Positions 15,295 to 23,224 of a stretch of 35,863 nucleotides of DNA are shown piece by piece; within the stretch, counting starts at the first letter, position 1; the number at the start of each line of letters is the position of its first letter. Position numbers and translations under genes: made by a program. The notes below the pieces were generated by a model, which saw nothing but the letters and a program-made list of their open reading frames with translations, ran no database searches and was not told where the DNA came from. Source of the DNA: an uncultured Peptoniphilus sp. (lineage in GTDB: Bacteria > Bacillota > Clostridia > Tissierellales > Peptoniphilaceae); NCBI RefSeq assembly GCF_946998875.1, contig NZ_CAMQAY010000014.1, forward strand, positions 1 to 35,863, written 5' to 3'.

Positions 15295-17810
15295 TGGAAA
15301 AATTAAAAAAATTTGCCAAGGGAATTAAGCCGATTTTTCTCTTTGGCGTAATTCTTTTAGTAATTCTTGAATTTACAAAACTTAGAAGGGAAATTTCCCT
15401 GGAAGAAGTTTCAAATATTTTTTATGAAATTTCTTTAATAAAAATTTTTTCCATGGCAGTCTTGGGTCTTCTTGCCTTTTCTCCCATGATTTTCTACGAT
15501 TTACTTTTGAGTAATTTCTTGAAATTAGATAGGGACAAAAATTACATCGTCAAAAGATCTATAACTGTAAATTCTTTTAACAACTTAATTGGCTTTGGCG
15601 GTCTTATAAATATTGGACTTAGGATGAGATATTTTGGCGAGGGCAAGGAAGACAAGCACTTTTTAAAATTTTTGGTGAAGTCTCTTTTCTTTGACTTTGC
15701 AGGTCTTTCCTTTTTGGCACTTACATCTCTAGTGTTTTTAATTTTTTATGAGAGCAAAATTTTAATCAATTATAAAATTTGGTTACTGGGAGCAATTCTC
15801 TACTATCCTGTTTTATTTTTCCTTTCAAAAATTAGAAATGATGGAGAGCTTTCCATTTCAAAAAAATATGCCACAGAAGTTTCTCTTGTGTCAATTTGTG
15901 AGTGGACCTGTGCAGGGTTTTTCTTCTCCTTCATTGGATTTTTGCTTGGCATAAGACTTAATATTTTTATAATTATTTCTGCCTTTATAATTGCAAACAT
16001 AATTGGGATTTCTTCCTTTATACCAGGCGGACTTGGCTCTTTTGAACTTGTAATAATAACTGCCTTTTCTTCTATGGGAATTGAAGATGAAAGAGTCTTA
16101 ACCTGGCTACTTCTCTACAGAATTTTTTATTACATTATTCCTTTTATCTTTGGACTTGTATTTTTCCTTCATGACTTGGGCAGCATCTTTGACGAGAAAA
16201 ATGATAAGATTCCCTCTAGGCTTATAAAGTCTCTGGGACTTGACCTTCTCTCCTTCTTTTTGTATTTGACGGGAAGTTTTATGATTTTATCTGCAACTAT
16301 TCCAGAGGAGATGAATGAACATTACTGGCTAAGTCAGTTTAGTCCCCTATACGCAAACTTGATTTACCAATTTCCAAGTCTGATCTTTGGAGTATCCTTT
16401 ATAATTTTAGGCCGAGCCAACAGAGAAAAGGTGGAGAAGGCACCAAGACTTACAATAATTTTTCTCATCTTAGCTCTTATTTATTCCTTTTTAAGTGGCT
16501 TTGGAATAATTGAAATGATATTTTTAATTTTAGTCATCTTTCTGGCAGTTTTCACGCGAAAAATGCCCTACAGAAAACAGCTAGTCTATTCCTTTGAAGC
16601 CATTACCATAGACAGCCTTTATTTTGTCGTAATTTCTGTAATTACAATTTATTTTATGGCAATAAATTATAGGCTAAAGCCGATTCATTACAGGGACTTC
16701 TTTGTAATTCCCTTTGAGAAAAGTTTTTTGCGATTTTCTATTATTTTTATACTTTTATTTATTTCCATGCGACTACTTTTGTTTTACTTTAAGGGAAAGA
16801 AAGTTAAGCTTGGAGAAAAAATGGATCTGGAAAAAGCTAGGAAGCTTTTAAGTGACTACGACGCTCCTGCCGAAGCACCACTTGCCCTAGTTGGCGACAA
16901 GGATCTTTATTATTACGAAGAAGAAGGAGTTATAACTTGTGGTCTTTCTATTTCAACTTACAAGGACAGAGTCATTGTCATGGGAGAGCCCTTTGGAAGG
17001 ACCGAGGACTTTGACAAACTTCTAGAAAAATTTGTAAAAGAAGCAGACCTCTACGGTTACAAGCCAATTTTTTATGAAGTTGGACAAGGAGGAACTATAA
17101 AACTTCACGATTTTGGTTTTTCCTTTATAAAATTTGGCGAGACGGCAGCCCTAGATTTAGAGAAATTTAACTTAGAAGGTAGAGAGCACAAGTCACAGAG
17201 AAATGCCCTATCAAAGTTTGATAAATTAGGCTACACTTTTGAAGTCATAAAGCCGCCTTTTAATGATGAATTTTTGGATAGGCTTAAAGAAATTTCTGAT
17301 GATTGGTTAGAAGGCAAAAGGGAGAAGGGATTTTCTCTTGGCTACTTTAATAGAGACTATTTAAACTTATGCCAGATGGCAGTGGCAAAGGATGCTAAGG
17401 GAAAAATTTTCGCCTTTGCAAATATTATGCCCAACCCCAATAAAACTTGGGTGACAATTGATTTGATGAGGTTTGAAAGAGAAAATGCGCCAAGTGGCAT
17501 TATGGATTTTCTATTCTTGCAGCTCTTCTTATATTTTAAAGACCAAGGAAAAATTTATTTTGACCTGGGCATGGCGCCCCTTTCCAACGTTGGCATCAAC
17601 ACAAATAGTTTTGTGGAGGAAAAACTTGCCTACTTAGTTTACAAGTTTGGCTACAAATTTTATTCCTTTGAGGGACTGAGAGCCTACAAGGAAAAATTTG
17701 CTCCATCTTGGGAGCCAGTTTACCTCTCTTATCCCAACAAGTCTTGGCTACTTTATACTATGCTTGCCATTTTTTTAGTGGACATAAATGCAGCCAAGGA
17801 TAATAATTGA
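15294..17810 (+). CDS. mprF: MprF phosphatidylglycerol lysyltransferase/flippase
   Basis: An 838-residue membrane protein. The N-terminal half (about 1-500) has some 13-14 hydrophobic helices, matching the flippase domain, with the GFGGLINIGLRMRYFG and SFIPGGLGSFE segments typical of the lysylphosphatidylglycerol synthetase/UPF0104 fold. The C-terminal part (about 510-838) is the DUF2156 GNAT-like synthase domain, with LVGDKDLYYYEEEGVI, VMGEPFG, RNALSKF and FDLGMAPLSN segments. It moves lysine (or alanine) from aminoacyl-tRNA to phosphatidylglycerol and exposes the product on the outer leaflet, lowering surface charge and giving resistance to cationic peptides. Length is full. It is coupled to the hydrolase gene by a one-base overlap. 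No terminator follows directly. Confidence 0.93.
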   Translation: MEKLKKFAKGIKPIFLFGVILLVILEFTKLRREISLEEVSNIFYEISLIKIFSMAVLGLLAFSPMIFYDLLLSNFLKLDRDKNYIVKRSITVNSFNNLIGFGGLINIGLRMRYFGEGKEDKHFLKFLVKSLFFDFAGLSFLALTSLVFLIFYESKILINYKIWLLGAILYYPVLFFLSKIRNDGELSISKKYATEVSLVSICEWTCAGFFFSFIGFLLGIRLNIFIIISAFIIANIIGISSFIPGGLGSFELVIITAFSSMGIEDERVLTWLLLYRIFYYIIPFIFGLVFFLHDLGSIFDEKNDKIPSRLIKSLGLDLLSFFLYLTGSFMILSATIPEEMNEHYWLSQFSPLYANLIYQFPSLIFGVSFIILGRANREKVEKAPRLTIIFLILALIYSFLSGFGIIEMIFLILVIFLAVFTRKMPYRKQLVYSFEAITIDSLYFVVISVITIYFMAINYRLKPIHYRDFFVIPFEKSFLRFSIIFILLFISMRLLLFYFKGKKVKLGEKMDLEKARKLLSDYDAPAEAPLALVGDKDLYYYEEEGVITCGLSISTYKDRVIVMGEPFGRTEDFDKLLEKFVKEADLYGYKPIFYEVGQGGTIKLHDFGFSFIKFGETAALDLEKFNLEGREHKSQRNALSKFDKLGYTFEVIKPPFNDEFLDRLKEISDDWLEGKREKGFSLGYFNRDYLNLCQMAVAKDAKGKIFAFANIMPNPNKTWVTIDLMRFERENAPSGIMDFLFLQLFLYFKDQGKIYFDLGMAPLSNVGINTNSFVEEKLAYLVYKFGYKFYSFEGLRAYKEKFAPSWEPVYLSYPNKSWLLYTMLAIFLVDINAAKDNN

Positions 17811-17858
17811 AATTTAAATAATAAATAGGATTAGCCTTAGTACAATTTAATAAATTTA

Positions 17859-17867
17859 TGATATAAT
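17859..17867 (+). promoter_or_regulatory. Strong extended -10 promoter of purF leader
   Basis: TGATATAAT is a perfect extended -10 (TGn plus TATAAT). AGTACA at 17839-17844 is a weak -35 at 17-nt spacing. Transcription would start near 17874, about 24 nt before the leader ORF and about 220 nt before purF. Confidence 0.65.
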
Positions 17868-17897
17868 TATTTTATTATGATTTGGAGGATTAGTTGT

Positions 17898-18023
17898 ATG
17901 TTCTTTTGGCTTGAATTTGCAAATACTTTTATGAATAGATGCCATGGACCTCTTGACGCAATTTTTGCGACTAATTTTTCACCTAAAAGTTTTTTACGCT
18001 CATCTTTTGATGAGCTTTTTTAA
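17898..18023 (+). CDS. 41-codon leader ORF upstream of purF
   Basis: An ATG at 17898 opens a 41-residue frame ending TAA at 18021-18023, preceded by TTGGAGGATTAG (GGAGG about 11 nt before the ATG). The peptide starts MFFWLEFANTF and ends SSFDELF; it is rich in Phe (9 of 41) and I do not recognise it. Codons 34-41 encode an intrinsic terminator hairpin and its T run, and the stop follows the T run immediately. A ribosome translating this frame would therefore occupy the terminator. That arrangement suggests a regulatory leader peptide, but it could be a fortuitous frame; no homologue comparison was possible. Confidence 0.45.
   Translation: MFFWLEFANTFMNRCHGPLDAIFATNFSPKSFLRSSFDELF
17957..17969 (+). 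promoter_or_regulatory. Small hairpin in purF leader
   Basis: CGCAA-TTT-TTGCG forms a 5-bp stem about 30 nt upstream of the terminator. Its right arm (GCGACT) could instead pair loosely with AGT...CGC at 17988-17999, which would take bases from the terminator's left arm. This would make it a possible antiterminator component; the pairing is weak and only suggestive. Confidence 0.3.
17998..18021 (+). terminator. Intrinsic terminator/attenuator inside purF leader ORF
   Basis: GCTCATC-TTTT-GATGAGC is a perfect 7-bp stem with a TTTT loop followed by six T residues. It lies downstream of the strong promoter at 17859 and about 75 nt upstream of purF, the geometry of a transcription attenuator. It could alternatively end transcripts coming from mprF, although it is nearly 190 nt past that stop. 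Confidence 0.75.
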
Positions 18024-18034
18024 TTGGAGGAAGA

Positions 18035-18097
18035 ATGAAAGATTTTTATTTTAATTTTTTAGGAAATTTTAAATTTAAGAAAGGGGTGTCGAAGTAA
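18035..18097 (+). CDS. 20-codon ORF translationally coupled to purF
   Basis: An ATG at 18035 with GGAGG 4 nt upstream opens a 20-residue frame (starting MKDFYFNFLGNF) whose TAA stop overlaps the purF ATG by one base. The frame contains the purF ribosome binding site AAAGGGGTG. It lies just after the leader terminator. This is a plausible coupling ORF that would let ribosomes reinitiate at purF; whether the peptide itself matters is unknown. Confidence 0.4.
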   Translation: MKDFYFNFLGNFKFKKGVSK

Positions 18098-19458
18098 TGT
18101 GTGGAGTTATTGGTATTTACTCACAAAGTAATGTGAGCAAAAAATTATTTTACGGACTTAATTCTCTTCAACACAGAGGACAAGAAGCCAGCGGTATTTG
18201 CGTCTTTGACGGAAAAAATATGGTTCTAGACAAGGGCATGGGACTTGTCTACGATAATTTTGACGACGAAAGTTTTATAAAATTAAAGGGAAATATTGGC
18301 ATAGGTCATGTTCGATATGCAACTGCAGGTGGCTCCTATGAATACAATTCACAACCCCTACTTGCCTTCTCAAAGAATAGAGAGTTTGCCCTTGCCCACA
18401 ATGGCAACCTAGTTAATCACAAATCAATTAGAAGAGAACTTGAAAATGAAGGTATGCTTTTTCAAACTGCCATTGACACAGAAGTTATTTTGTCCCTCGT
18501 TGCAAAATATTATGCAGGAGACATTATTGAAGCTGTGAAAAAAACTATGGCAAGAATAAAAGGTGCCTACAGCGTAGTAATGCTTTTTGAAGACAAGTTA
18601 GTTGCCTTTAGAGACCCCTATGGCTTTAGACCACTTTTAATTGGCAGGGCAAAAAACGGCGAAGTTATAATTGCCTCTGAAAATGCGCCTCTTGAAATAA
18701 TTGGCACTGACGCCATAAGAGATGTTGAGCCTTCAGAAATTATCGTAGTAGATAAAAATGGAATACACTCAGACTTTTTCGAAAAAGAAAAAAATGAACA
18801 CTGCATCTTTGAATATGTATATTTTGCAAGAACTGATGCCACTCTTGACGGCGTAAACTCCTACAACTTTAGGAGAAGATGTGGAGAAATTTTATCCAAA
18901 GAAGCTCCTGTGGATGCCGACATTGTAATTGCAGTTCCAGACTCAGGAACACCTGGAGCTATGGGCTATGCACAAGAATCAGGCATTCCTTTTGCTGAAG
19001 GTCTTGTAAAAAATAGGTACATGGGAAGAACTTTTATAAAACCAACAGCTGAAGAGAGAGAACTTTCTGTTAAATTAAAATTAAATCCACTAGAAACAGT
19101 TTTGCGTGGCAAGAGAATTGTCTTAGTAGACGACTCCATAGTAAGGGGAACAACTTCCAAAAATCTTATCACGAGAATGAAAAAAGCTGGAGCCAAGGAA
19201 GTTCACATGAGAATAGTTTCTCCTCCAGTAAAATATCCTTGTTTCTATGGTATTGACACGCCATCAAGAAAGAAACTTATTGCCGCAAACTATTCTGTTG
19301 AAGAAATGAGAGAGAGAATCGGCGCAGATTCCCTTGCCTTTATATCCATGGAAGGGATGTTAGATGCTACTTTGATGAAAGAAGATGTTTTCTGCAAAGC
19401 CTGCTTTAATGGTGATTATGCAGTAGAGCCAAAGGAGTTAGTTGAAGATGAAAAATAA
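18097..19458 (+). CDS. purF: Amidophosphoribosyltransferase PurF
   Basis: A 453-residue enzyme of the first committed step of purine synthesis: PRPP plus glutamine gives 5-phosphoribosylamine. The N-terminal Ntn glutaminase begins MCGVIGIYS with Cys2 as nucleophile after Met removal; no longer propeptide is present. SLQHRGQEASG, GIGHVRYAT and AHNGNLVN are glutaminase motifs. The phosphoribosyltransferase domain has the PRPP loop VLVDDSIVRGTT and the KNRYMGRTFI segment. Cysteines in EHCIFEYVYFAR, YPCFYGID and FCKACF sit where Bacillus PurF binds a [4Fe-4S] cluster, so the oxygen-sensitive Fe-S type is likely. A good AAAGGGGTG site precedes the ATG. purL follows with an 11-nt overlap. Confidence 0.96.
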   Translation: MCGVIGIYSQSNVSKKLFYGLNSLQHRGQEASGICVFDGKNMVLDKGMGLVYDNFDDESFIKLKGNIGIGHVRYATAGGSYEYNSQPLLAFSKNREFALAHNGNLVNHKSIRRELENEGMLFQTAIDTEVILSLVAKYYAGDIIEAVKKTMARIKGAYSVVMLFEDKLVAFRDPYGFRPLLIGRAKNGEVIIASENAPLEIIGTDAIRDVEPSEIIVVDKNGIHSDFFEKEKNEHCIFEYVYFARTDATLDGVNSYNFRRRCGEILSKEAPVDADIVIAVPDSGTPGAMGYAQESGIPFAEGLVKNRYMGRTFIKPTAEERELSVKLKLNPLETVLRGKRIVLVDDSIVRGTTSKNLITRMKKAGAKEVHMRIVSPPVKYPCFYGIDTPSRKKLIAANYSVEEMRERIGADSLAFISMEGMLDATLMKEDVFCKACFNGDYAVEPKELVEDEK

Positions 19459-22400
19459 TGTAAAGAGAATTTATATTGCAAAAAAAGATGAATTCGATCA
19501 CCAGTCAAAATCCCTTAGAGAAGAAATAAAAACTTCTCTTGGTATTGATGCTACTTACTTAAAAACTTACAGAAGATACGATGTAGATGTATCAGATGAA
19601 ACTCTTGATAAGACCATGGCATCTGTCTTTTACGAAGCGCCAGTGGAAGATGTTTATTATAAAGACTACAAAAAGTTGGAAGGATCCTTTGAAAATCCAA
19701 TAGGCATCCAATACCAAGCTGGACAATTTGACAACAGAGAAGATGGACTTGTTCAAACTATTGCCCTTTTCACAGATGAAAAAGTTAGGGCAAAGGTGAC
19801 AGAAGTTTACGACATTGGCGGCGTAGATGAAGGTGAACTTGAAAAAATTAAAAAGTTTTTGATAAATCCAGTTGACTCACAAGAAGTTGATGTTTATGCA
19901 GAAACTATTTTGAGAGAAGATGCAAAGAAAAATCACGAAAATCTTGTCTATGAAGGCTTTAATGACTTAGATGAGGAAGGCTTAAAGAAATTCGTGGATG
20001 AAAAATCTCTTGCCATGAGCCCAGAAGACTTAAAAGTTTTGCAAGATTATTTCAAGTCTGAAAATCGCGACCCAAATGAAACGGAAGTTGCCATAATTGA
20101 CACTTATTGGTCAGACCACTGCAGACACACGACTTTTAACACTGAGCTTGACATTGACTTTGATGTGGTTACTGAACTTGACAAGGAAATAAAGAGAGCC
20201 TTTGATGCTTATCTTGACATGAGAAGAGAACTTGACATAATAAAGCCAATTACCCTAATGAGCCTTGGCACAATTTTATCCAAGGAACTTAGAAAAAATG
20301 GCAAGCTTCAAGATTTAGAAGTTTCATCAGAAATAAATGCCTGCTCTGTAAAGATTAAGGCTAAGGTAGAAGTTGATGGTAAGGTTGAAGACCGCGACTA
20401 CCTATTAATGTTTAAAAATGAAACTCACAACCACCCAACAGAAATTGAACCTGTTGGCGGTGCCTCAACTTGCCTTGGCGGTGCCATAAGAGACCCACTT
20501 TCTGGCAGATCCTATGTATATCAAGCCATGAGAGTTACAGGAGCAGGCGACCCTTTCACTCCAATTGAAAAAACTTTAAAGGGAAAACTTCCACAAAAGA
20601 AAATTGTAACTGAAGCGGCAATTGGATACTCATCTTATGGCAACCAAGTTGGCGTTGCAACTGGTCTTGTTGACGAATTATACCACCCAGGCTATGTGGC
20701 AAAGAGAATGGAAACTGGCGCAGTTATAGCAGCTTGTCCTCTTGAAAATGTTAAGAGAATTGAACCTACAGAAGGCGACATCATAATTCTTCTTGGCGGT
20801 AGAACTGGTAGAGATGGCATTGGTGGAGCAACTGGTTCATCAAAATCTCACAAGGTTTCTTCTATTCAAACTGAATCTGCCCAAGTGCAAAAGGGAAATG
20901 CACCTGAAGAGAGAAAAATTCAAAGATTATTTAGAAATCCAAAGGCAGCAAAGTTAATTAAAAAATGTAACGACTTTGGGGCAGGCGGAGTTTCCGTTGC
21001 CATAGGAGAACTTGCCGATTCAATTGAAGTTAAACTTGACAAGGTTCCCCTAAAATACATGGGCTTAAAGCCAAGAGAAATTGCAATTTCTGAATCACAA
21101 GAGAGAATGGCAGTTGTCGTTGCAAAAGAAGATGTGGATAAATTTATGGACTTGGCAGATAAGGAAAACTTGGAAAGCACAGTAGTTGCAAGAGTAACTG
21201 GTGACAATAGACTAAAGATGTATTACGAAGATGAAATTATCTGCGACATGAGTTATGATTTTGTAAACCAAACTGGAGCAAAGAGAAAAGAAGAAGTTGA
21301 GGTTACTTCTGAAGATTTCCCAGAATTTTTAGTTAATAAAGATGGAGTAGAAGATTTAGAAAAATATTTATCTGACTTAAATATAACTTCAAAGAAAAAT
21401 ATGATTGAACGCTTTGACTCCTCAGTAGGAGCAGCAACTGTCCTTCAACCTCTTGGCGGCAAAAAGCAAAATACACCAGCCCAAGTTATGGCAGCACTTA
21501 TTCCAACAGATGATGGCGAGTCAAAAACAGCATCTCTTATGTCCTATGGTTTTAATCCAAAACTCTCTGTTGAGTCACAATATCTTGGAGGCTACTACGC
21601 AGTAATTGAATCTATTGCAAAACTTGTTTCAGCAGGGGCACCCCTTGCTGGCATAAGACTTTCCTTCCAAGAATTTTACGAAAAAATGGACAACAAAAAT
21701 GCCTGGTCAAAACCACTTAAATCTCTACTTGGAGCCTTGACTGCATCAAGATATTTTGACGCACCGCCAATTGGGGGCAAGGACTCCATGAGTGGAACCT
21801 TCGAAGACATTAGCGTGCCACCAACACTTATTTCCTTTGCAGTAAATACTGTTGAGGCAAAAAATATTATCAGTCCAGAATTTAAGGGCATAGGAAAAAT
21901 TGGTCTTATAAGGACAGATAGAGAGCACATTGGCACACTTAACCTTGAAGAAACTAAGGAAAACTTTATAAATTTACAAAATGAAATAAGGAAGGGAAAT
22001 ATAATTTCTGCGGCAGCCATAAATCACAAGGGCACACTTCCACAAATTTTTGAAATGGCAATAGACAATGTGGGCTTTGATCTTCAAGTAGAAGATTTAT
22101 ACTCACCTCTTTATGGATCCTTTGTAGTTGAATATAAGGAAGACAGAGACTTTATAGAAAAAATTGGCGACTTTAGAGATGACTACGAAATGTATGTAAA
22201 TGGCAAAAAATTAGATGTAGAAAAATTATCTAATGCTTACCTTAAGACAATGGATAAAATCTTTAAGCCAGTAGACTCAAATAAATTAACTGAAGTTAAA
22301 CAAAAAGAAGCTCCTAAGAGAAGGATGAAGTCCAAGAAGCCAGTAGATGAGGTTAAGGTAATAATACCAGCCTTCCCTGGCACAAACTCAGAATACGACA

Positions 22401-23119
22401 CAGCAAGAGCCTTTGAAAGAGCTGGAGCAAGTGCAGAAGTTATAGTATTTAAAAACAAGGACAATGAAAAAGTTAAAGAATCTATAGAAGAGTTGGCAGA
22501 AAAAATTTCTAAGGCACAAATCCTAGCAATACCTGGCGGATTTTCACTTGGTGACGAACCAGGCGGTTCAGGTAAATTTATAGCCAATGTAATTAGATCT
22601 GAAAAAGTTAAGGCAGCAATAGAAAAACTTTTAGGCGAAAATGACGGACTAATACTTGGGATTTGTAACGGCTTCCAAGCCTTAATTAAGACAGGACTTC
22701 TACCTTACGGTGAGATTAAAGACCTAGAAGAAGACGACCCAACTTTAACATATAACACTTGCAACAGACACATAGCAAGAGTTGTAGACACTAAGGTTGT
22801 GTCAAATAATTCACCATGGCTTGCTAAACTTGAAGTAGGAAAAACTTACAAGGTGCCAATTTCTCACGGCGAAGGAAGATTTATAGCAAGTAAAGAAAAG
22901 CTTGATGAAATTCTAGAAAATGAACAAGTGGCAATTTGCTACGAAGACGCACCTAATGGCTCAATGTTAAATGTAGAAGCCTTGATGTCAAAGGACGGCA
23001 AGATCCTTGGCAAGATGGGCCACAGCGAAAGAGTATTAGAAGAAACCTTTAAAAACATACCAGGCATAGAATTAGAAGACATCTTCACAGCAGGCGTAGA
23101 ATTTTTTAAGGAAGACTAA
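19448..23119 (+). CDS. purL: Phosphoribosylformylglycinamidine synthase PurL, single-chain type
   Basis: About 1223 residues from the ATG at 19448, with AAGGAG 10 nt upstream; the frame also offers a TTG at 19442. It converts FGAR plus glutamine and ATP to FGAM. Order: PurS-like N-terminal region, linker with DTYWSDHCRHTTF, two AIRS-like ATPase halves (FKNETHNHPTEIEPVGGAST in the first, PPIGGKDSMSG in the second), and a C-terminal class I glutaminase with IPAFPGTNSEYD, IPGGFSLGDE, catalytic Cys in GICNGFQAL and His/Glu in SHGEGRF. This is the one-chain clostridial/streptococcal form, unlike the three-subunit PurSQL of Bacillus. All key motifs are intact. It overlaps purF by 11 nt, and no other pur gene is present in the window. 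Confidence 0.96.
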   Translation: MKNNVKRIYIAKKDEFDHQSKSLREEIKTSLGIDATYLKTYRRYDVDVSDETLDKTMASVFYEAPVEDVYYKDYKKLEGSFENPIGIQYQAGQFDNREDGLVQTIALFTDEKVRAKVTEVYDIGGVDEGELEKIKKFLINPVDSQEVDVYAETILREDAKKNHENLVYEGFNDLDEEGLKKFVDEKSLAMSPEDLKVLQDYFKSENRDPNETEVAIIDTYWSDHCRHTTFNTELDIDFDVVTELDKEIKRAFDAYLDMRRELDIIKPITLMSLGTILSKELRKNGKLQDLEVSSEINACSVKIKAKVEVDGKVEDRDYLLMFKNETHNHPTEIEPVGGASTCLGGAIRDPLSGRSYVYQAMRVTGAGDPFTPIEKTLKGKLPQKKIVTEAAIGYSSYGNQVGVATGLVDELYHPGYVAKRMETGAVIAACPLENVKRIEPTEGDIIILLGGRTGRDGIGGATGSSKSHKVSSIQTESAQVQKGNAPEERKIQRLFRNPKAAKLIKKCNDFGAGGVSVAIGELADSIEVKLDKVPLKYMGLKPREIAISESQERMAVVVAKEDVDKFMDLADKENLESTVVARVTGDNRLKMYYEDEIICDMSYDFVNQTGAKRKEEVEVTSEDFPEFLVNKDGVEDLEKYLSDLNITSKKNMIERFDSSVGAATVLQPLGGKKQNTPAQVMAALIPTDDGESKTASLMSYGFNPKLSVESQYLGGYYAVIESIAKLVSAGAPLAGIRLSFQEFYEKMDNKNAWSKPLKSLLGALTASRYFDAPPIGGKDSMSGTFEDISVPPTLISFAVNTVEAKNIISPEFKGIGKIGLIRTDREHIGTLNLEETKENFINLQNEIRKGNIISAAAINHKGTLPQIFEMAIDNVGFDLQVEDLYSPLYGSFVVEYKEDRDFIEKIGDFRDDYEMYVNGKKLDVEKLSNAYLKTMDKIFKPVDSNKLTEVKQKEAPKRRMKSKKPVDEVKVIIPAFPGTNSEYDTARAFERAGASAEVIVFKNKDNEKVKESIEELAEKISKAQILAIPGGFSLGDEPGGSGKFIANVIRSEKVKAAIEKLLGENDGLILGICNGFQALIKTGLLPYGEIKDLEEDDPTLTYNTCNRHIARVVDTKVVSNNSPWLAKLEVGKTYKVPISHGEGRFIASKEKLDEILENEQVAICYEDAPNGSMLNVEALMSKDGKILGKMGHSERVLEETFKNIPGIELEDIFTAGVEFFKED

Positions 23120-23143
23120 GTTTTTAAAATAATAAAAAAATTT

Positions 23144-23166
23144 GGGGCTACATTTGTAGTCCCTTT
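23144..23166 (+). terminator. Probable terminator after purL
   Basis: GGGGCTAC-ATTT-GTAGTCCC forms an 8-bp stem with one G-T wobble. The following T tract is short (TTTAT), so termination may be partial. Confidence 0.6.
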
Positions 23167-23186
23167 ATAATGCTAATTTTTAAGAG

Positions 23187-23192
23187 TATAAT
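23187..23192 (+). promoter_or_regulatory. Promoter -10 candidate for M20 amidohydrolase
   Basis: A perfect TATAAT stands 33 nt before the ATG, between the purL hairpin and the ribosome binding site. The -35 position holds TTTATA, a poor match. Confidence 0.4.
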
Positions 23193-23224
23193 TTAGGAAA
23201 GAAAATTTTTAAAGAAGGTGCCTT

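Noticed and set aside
17874..18021. Known purine-related riboswitch (guanine, PRPP/ykkC, ZTP) or T-box before purF
   Set aside because: I could not find the guanine aptamer loop sequences, the ykkC core, the ZTP core or the T-box AGGGTGGNACCGCG motif. The leader is also short and occupied by an ORF.
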